From Bacteroidales bacterium (lineage in GTDB: Bacteria > Bacteroidota > Bacteroidia > Bacteroidales > Marinilabiliaceae), in NCBI GenBank assembly GCA_900766825.1, contig CAAFWU010000049.1:1-55660 (forward strand): a DNA stretch of 55,660 nucleotides, written 5' to 3'. The position numbers and the translations under genes were made by a program. Below are positions 54,140-55,660 of this stretch, piece after piece; position 1 is the first letter of the stretch; every line of letters begins with the position of its first letter. A model generated the notes under the pieces. The model worked only from the letters and a program-made list of their open reading frames with translations, did no database searches and had not been told where the DNA came from.

Positions 54140-55603
54140 ATGAAGTATTCATCGCAGCAATATCAGCTTCCACTGATTAATGAGCCTCTCTCGGGACTGC
54201 CCAAAGACAACATCTGGGTGGCGATGGCAGATCAATTACCATGGCATAAAATTGAGAGGGTTTACAACAAGAGACTAAAAAATGCACACTGTGGTGCTGG
54301 CAACAAACCAGCGCGCATGGTTATTGGGGCTATGCTCATTAAGCATAAATTGAAACTTTCTGATATTGCTACCATAGATACTATAAAAGAGAATCCTTTT
54401 ATGCAATATCTTGTTGGTCTTAATACTTTTACATACGATAGAATATTTGATCCAAGTCTCTTTGTATCAATAAGAAAGCGACTTCAAATTGAGGATTACA
54501 ACGAATTCACACTCTTGTTACAAAAGGAGATCGAAAGCGAGGAAGATGAGCAAGATAATCAAATACAAGATGCAGGCGAATCAGAATCAAAGGAGAATAC
54601 AGAAACTGTAACTCATAAAGGGACACTAAAGGTCGATGCCACATGTTGCGATGCAGAAGTAAGGTATCCCACAGATGCAGATTTGCTGTATACAGCTAAT
54701 AAATTGATTGATAAAATTATAGGCGATATTTGTAAGCATATTCATTGCTTCAAGCCATCAACAAAACTTTCAGAAGTAAAAGAGAAATACAGCAAAGTCA
54801 TCAAACAAAAGAATAAGAAAAAGGGTAAACTGAAGGAGTGCATAGAGTTTCTAATCACCCAACTCGCTAGAAACAAACAAACAGCGTTGAATTTGATAGC
54901 ATCATCAACAACGGATAAGTTTCTTGAGTTAAAGCAATGTACTATAAATCAGTTCTTTACAATAATAAAATTGCTACGCCAGCAAAAGGAAATGTTTGAT
55001 AAAAACACTCACTTTTGCGAAGATAGGATAATCAGCATCTTCCAACCTCACATCAGACCAATTATACGAGGAAAAGCAAAAGCCAAAACCGAGTTTGGCG
55101 CAAAGATTGGGGCTTCAATAATCAATGGTTTTACATACATTGACTATCATAGTTGGAATGCGTACAATGAATGCGAAGATCTTGAAACTCAAGTAGAAAA
55201 CTACAAGAAGCGTTTTGGTTATTATCCTGAAATTTTAGAGGGAGACAAAATCTACCTTAATAGAAAGAACCGACGCTACCTTAAGTCACTTAACATTATT
55301 GTAGGAGGTCCAGCCTTAGGAAGAAAACCTAAAGATCAAACCCTTTCTACCGAAGAGTTGGCAAGGTACACAGGAGAGCGCAACGAGATCGAAGCGTCAT
55401 TTGGTACGGCAAAAAGAGTTTACGGAGCAAATAACATCAGAGCGAAACTGCCAAATACGGCAGCTTCGTGGACTGGTGCGTGCTTCTTTATTAAGAATGT
55501 TATGAAGTTCCTTAGGGAACTTTTTTATGCCTTGTTTGAAATGCTGTTTTCTAGGTCTTCTACACGACAAATTTTATTTTCTTGTAGCTACAGCCAATTC
55601 TAA
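54140..55603 (+). CDS. DDE transposase with DUF772 N-terminal domain
   Basis: 487 residues from the ATG at 54140 (a GTG at 54119 would add seven). The N-terminal DUF772 domain covers about residues 20-120 ('GAGNKPARMVIGAMLIKHKLKLSDIATIDTIKENPFMQYLVGLNTF...FDPSLFVSIRKRL'). Catalytic acids: Asp in 'GTLKVDATCCDAEVRYPTDADLL', Asp in 'PEILEGDKIYLN' and Glu in 'GERNEIEASFGTAKRVYG'. A coiled, Lys-rich spacer (about 195-265) lies between the first two. Size and motifs fit IS1182-group transposases. The frame is intact, so the element may be active. Confidence 0.88.
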   Translation: MKYSSQQYQLPLINEPLSGLPKDNIWVAMADQLPWHKIERVYNKRLKNAHCGAGNKPARMVIGAMLIKHKLKLSDIATIDTIKENPFMQYLVGLNTFTYDRIFDPSLFVSIRKRLQIEDYNEFTLLLQKEIESEEDEQDNQIQDAGESESKENTETVTHKGTLKVDATCCDAEVRYPTDADLLYTANKLIDKIIGDICKHIHCFKPSTKLSEVKEKYSKVIKQKNKKKGKLKECIEFLITQLARNKQTALNLIASSTTDKFLELKQCTINQFFTIIKLLRQQKEMFDKNTHFCEDRIISIFQPHIRPIIRGKAKAKTEFGAKIGASIINGFTYIDYHSWNAYNECEDLETQVENYKKRFGYYPEILEGDKIYLNRKNRRYLKSLNIIVGGPALGRKPKDQTLSTEELARYTGERNEIEASFGTAKRVYGANNIRAKLPNTAASWTGACFFIKNVMKFLRELFYALFEMLFSRSSTRQILFSCSYSQF

Positions 55604-55641
55604 ACGGCTTTAGTGGTCAATAGGCAATTTTTTATAGCACC

Positions 55642-55660
55642 AATAATTCAGCAAACCCTA
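55642..55660 (-). repeat. Right terminal inverted repeat of the insertion sequence
   Basis: Mirror of 54029-54047 with 18 of 19 positions matching. Ends exactly at the window edge; the repeat could extend further. Confidence 0.75.

Larger units (their letters stand above)
54029..55660. mobile_element. Insertion sequence, IS1182/IS5-like, complete to the window edge
   Basis: About 1632 bases bounded by imperfect terminal inverted repeats of 19 bases (18 identical): left 54029-54047 (TAGGGTTTACTGAATTATT), right 55642-55660 (AATAATTCAGCAAACCCTA). It carries one transposase gene. The left end is inside the outer-membrane factor gene. The right end coincides with the last base of the window, so a target-site duplication cannot be checked. 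Confidence 0.8.

Overview
The window looks like a chromosomal contig from a Bacteroidota bacterium of the Prevotella type. Evidence: a SusC/SusD polysaccharide-utilisation locus (PUL), lipoproteins with acidic residues after the lipobox cysteine, a BspA-type leucine-rich-repeat protein, a rubredoxin-first rubrerythrin, an MTase of the TrmN6 type starting in the usual Bacteroidota way, and promoters of the Bacteroidota form (TTTG, about 19-20 nt, TAnnTTTG) with few Shine-Dalgarno sequences. I see no rRNA, tRNA or CRISPR. The right edge of the window coincides with the inverted repeat of an insertion sequence, which is a common place for an assembly to break.

Layout. 1-196: G-rich direct repeats and a terminator. 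197-5583: BspA-like surface protein, a degenerate extended-SDR protein, a SpmA/SpmB-like membrane protein and an SGNH hydrolase. 5734-12466: a pectin/uronate module (PL1 pectate lyase; a galactitol-type EIIC transporter in an operon with a KduI isomerase that carries a signal peptide), interrupted by a DUF2027-Smr protein. 12499-15828: thyA, a Ser/Thr kinase and an arginine-decarboxylase-like enzyme. 16022-22817: phosphatidylethanolamine synthesis (psd and cdsA on the minus strand, pssA on the plus strand), a large membrane-anchored protein of unknown function coupled to pssA, and serB. 23282-25488: an unusual C5 cytosine methyltransferase and a small companion ORF, followed by REP-like hairpins. 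25916-27482: rubrerythrin and trmN.

27633-46514 is a complete xylan PUL transcribed leftwards: SusC, SusD, a surface glycan-binding lipoprotein, a GH10 xylanase split by carbohydrate-binding modules, a GH35-like enzyme, GH115 alpha-glucuronidase, a SASA-family acetylesterase, a GPH-family symporter, a second GH10 lipoprotein xylanase and a cytoplasmic GH43. The logic is: bind and cut glucuronoxylan at the surface, import through SusC/D, strip acetyl and glucuronyl groups in the periplasm, import xylo-oligosaccharides through the symporter and finish with GH43 in the cytoplasm.

47037-54028 is the least familiar part and the best candidate for an undescribed system: an AT-richer, leftward operon encoding a TolC-like outer-membrane factor, a nucleotidyltransferase-fold protein, an ABC exporter without a C39 peptidase, a HlyD-like adaptor, a Cys/Tyr-rich 239-residue protein with a hydrophobic C-terminal half, and a small membrane protein. 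I read it as a dedicated export (type I-like) cassette for a toxin or modified peptide with a possible immunity protein. In this genome copy it is damaged: the adaptor has an in-frame TAG codon and the 5' end of the outer-membrane-factor gene has been cut off by an insertion sequence (54029-55660) with 19-bp terminal inverted repeats.
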